From contig CALGOE010000099.1 in assembly GCA_937958145.1 (NCBI GenBank), positions 1 through 6,449 of the forward strand: 6,449 bases of DNA, read 5' to 3'. The position numbers and the translations under genes are program-made. The notes below the pieces were generated by a model that was given only the letters and a program-made list of their open reading frames with translations, searched no databases and was not told where the DNA came from. The DNA comes from an uncultured Desulfobacca sp. (GTDB lineage Bacteria > Desulfobacterota > Desulfobaccia > Desulfobaccales > Desulfobaccaceae). Below are positions 6,195-6,449 of the stretch, piece by piece; position 1 is the stretch's first letter; each line of letters opens with the position of its first letter.

Positions 6195-6352
6195 CGTGCC
6201 GCTCCCCTTGCTGTTGGCCTGATGTCGGCGGCAACCCGCTGCCCTTAAGCCAGACCTGAGCCCCCCGGCCGGAGAGGCCAGCCCGATTTTTTCCCAGGCA
6301 GATGTTGCCAAACCGAGTTTTTGAATTACCATATATACATTGTGGTGACAAT

Positions 6353-6380
6353 AAAAAACTGCCGCCCCGGCTGAGGCGGC
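6353..6380 (-). terminator. Rho-independent terminator of an upstream gene
   Basis: On the minus strand GCCGCC (6380-6375) and GGCGGC (6366-6361) form a GC-only 6-bp stem around an 8-base loop. Two bases (AG) later comes a run of six T (6358-6353). It faces the same way as iorA and lies about 190 nt before the iorA start, so it closes a gene upstream and implies that iorA has its own promoter between 6352 and 6195. I saw no strong sigma70 promoter there; TTGTCA near 6350 with AT-rich TATATATGG soon after has the wrong spacing. Confidence 0.75.
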
Positions 6381-6419
6381 CGTATCGGAAAAAAGTCTTG
6401 CAAAAGCAAAAACTGCCGT

Positions 6420-6449
6420 TTATATATGACTTTCGTCAGCTTCAGCCAT
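6420..6449 (-). CDS. Possible C-terminal end of an upstream gene (partial)
   Basis: The minus strand is open from the window edge to TAA at 6422-6420, reading MAEADESHI. The stop lies 39 nt before the terminator at 6353-6380, the usual place for the end of a gene. Another frame stops even nearer the edge (TGA at 6446-6444), so the frame is uncertain. Nothing can be said about the product. Confidence 0.25.
   Translation of the reverse strand: MAEADESHI

Noticed and set aside
6184..6204. Hairpin GCGG/CCGC before iorA as a possible attenuator
   Set aside because: The stem has only four pairs and the nearby T-run is not directly after it, so it does not qualify as a terminator.
6195..6330. Possible riboswitch (molybdenum cofactor, cobalamin, folate) in the iorA leader
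   Set aside because: I compared it with the conserved elements I remember of these classes and found no match beyond GC-rich pairing.
6160..6351. Longer IorA with 64 extra N-terminal residues starting at 6351
   Set aside because: The extra part has no protein-like character, begins next to a terminator T-run and has no ribosome site; ATG at 6159 has a good one and matches where the family begins.
6354..6418. Direct repeat AAAAACTGCCG at 6354-6364 and 6408-6418
   Set aside because: It is only 11 bp, built on an A-run next to the terminator stem, with no sign of a duplicated site or mobile element.

Overview
The window reads as an ordinary chromosomal stretch of a GC-rich, anaerobic bacterium. 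The best guess is a Desulfobacterota / former Deltaproteobacteria lineage (Desulfobacca- or Syntrophobacter-like). The reasons are a ferredoxin-linked 2-oxoacid oxidoreductase and a PEP-synthase-like protein of a type I associate with that group. This placement rests on recall of families, not on a search. Every supported gene lies on the minus strand, so the transcription order runs from high to low coordinates.

Right end (6160-6449): a Rho-independent terminator (6353-6380) closes an upstream minus-strand gene that is almost wholly outside the window. A leader of about 190 nt follows. It holds a possible 8-codon reading frame (6168-6194) with its own Shine-Dalgarno sequence; its stop codon overlaps the ribosome binding site of iorA.

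Centre (3633-6159): iorA and iorB encode the two subunits of indolepyruvate:ferredoxin oxidoreductase. The enzyme converts aryl-2-oxoacids, made by transamination of Trp, Phe and Tyr, to arylacetyl-CoA, CO2 and reduced ferredoxin. The genes are 40 nt apart and probably co-transcribed.

Middle (3394-3625): a strong sigma70-type promoter starts 7 nt after the iorB stop. It is followed by a 50-nt hairpin leader, a tRNA-Pro(GGG) gene with encoded CCA, and a Rho-independent terminator. No terminator was found between iorB and the tRNA, so ior read-through may also feed the tRNA.

Left part (382-2997): an 871-residue PEP-synthase-like protein. It has an extra N-terminal helical region, the PPDK/PEP-synthase ATP-binding domain and the phosphohistidine swivelling domain. 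The PEP-binding TIM barrel is replaced by a different C-terminal region of about 300 residues. Its exact reaction is unknown. It is preceded by a roughly 400-nt non-coding stretch with a weak candidate promoter.

Left end (1-381): no convincing gene. There is a near-perfect 29-bp palindrome typical of dispersed intergenic repeats, and several short hairpins beyond the stop codon.

I found no mobile element, CRISPR array or defence system. The least ordinary points are the aromatic-ending mini-ORF ahead of iorA, the non-canonical C-terminal half of the PEP-synthase-like protein, and the poly-C tract at its 3' end.
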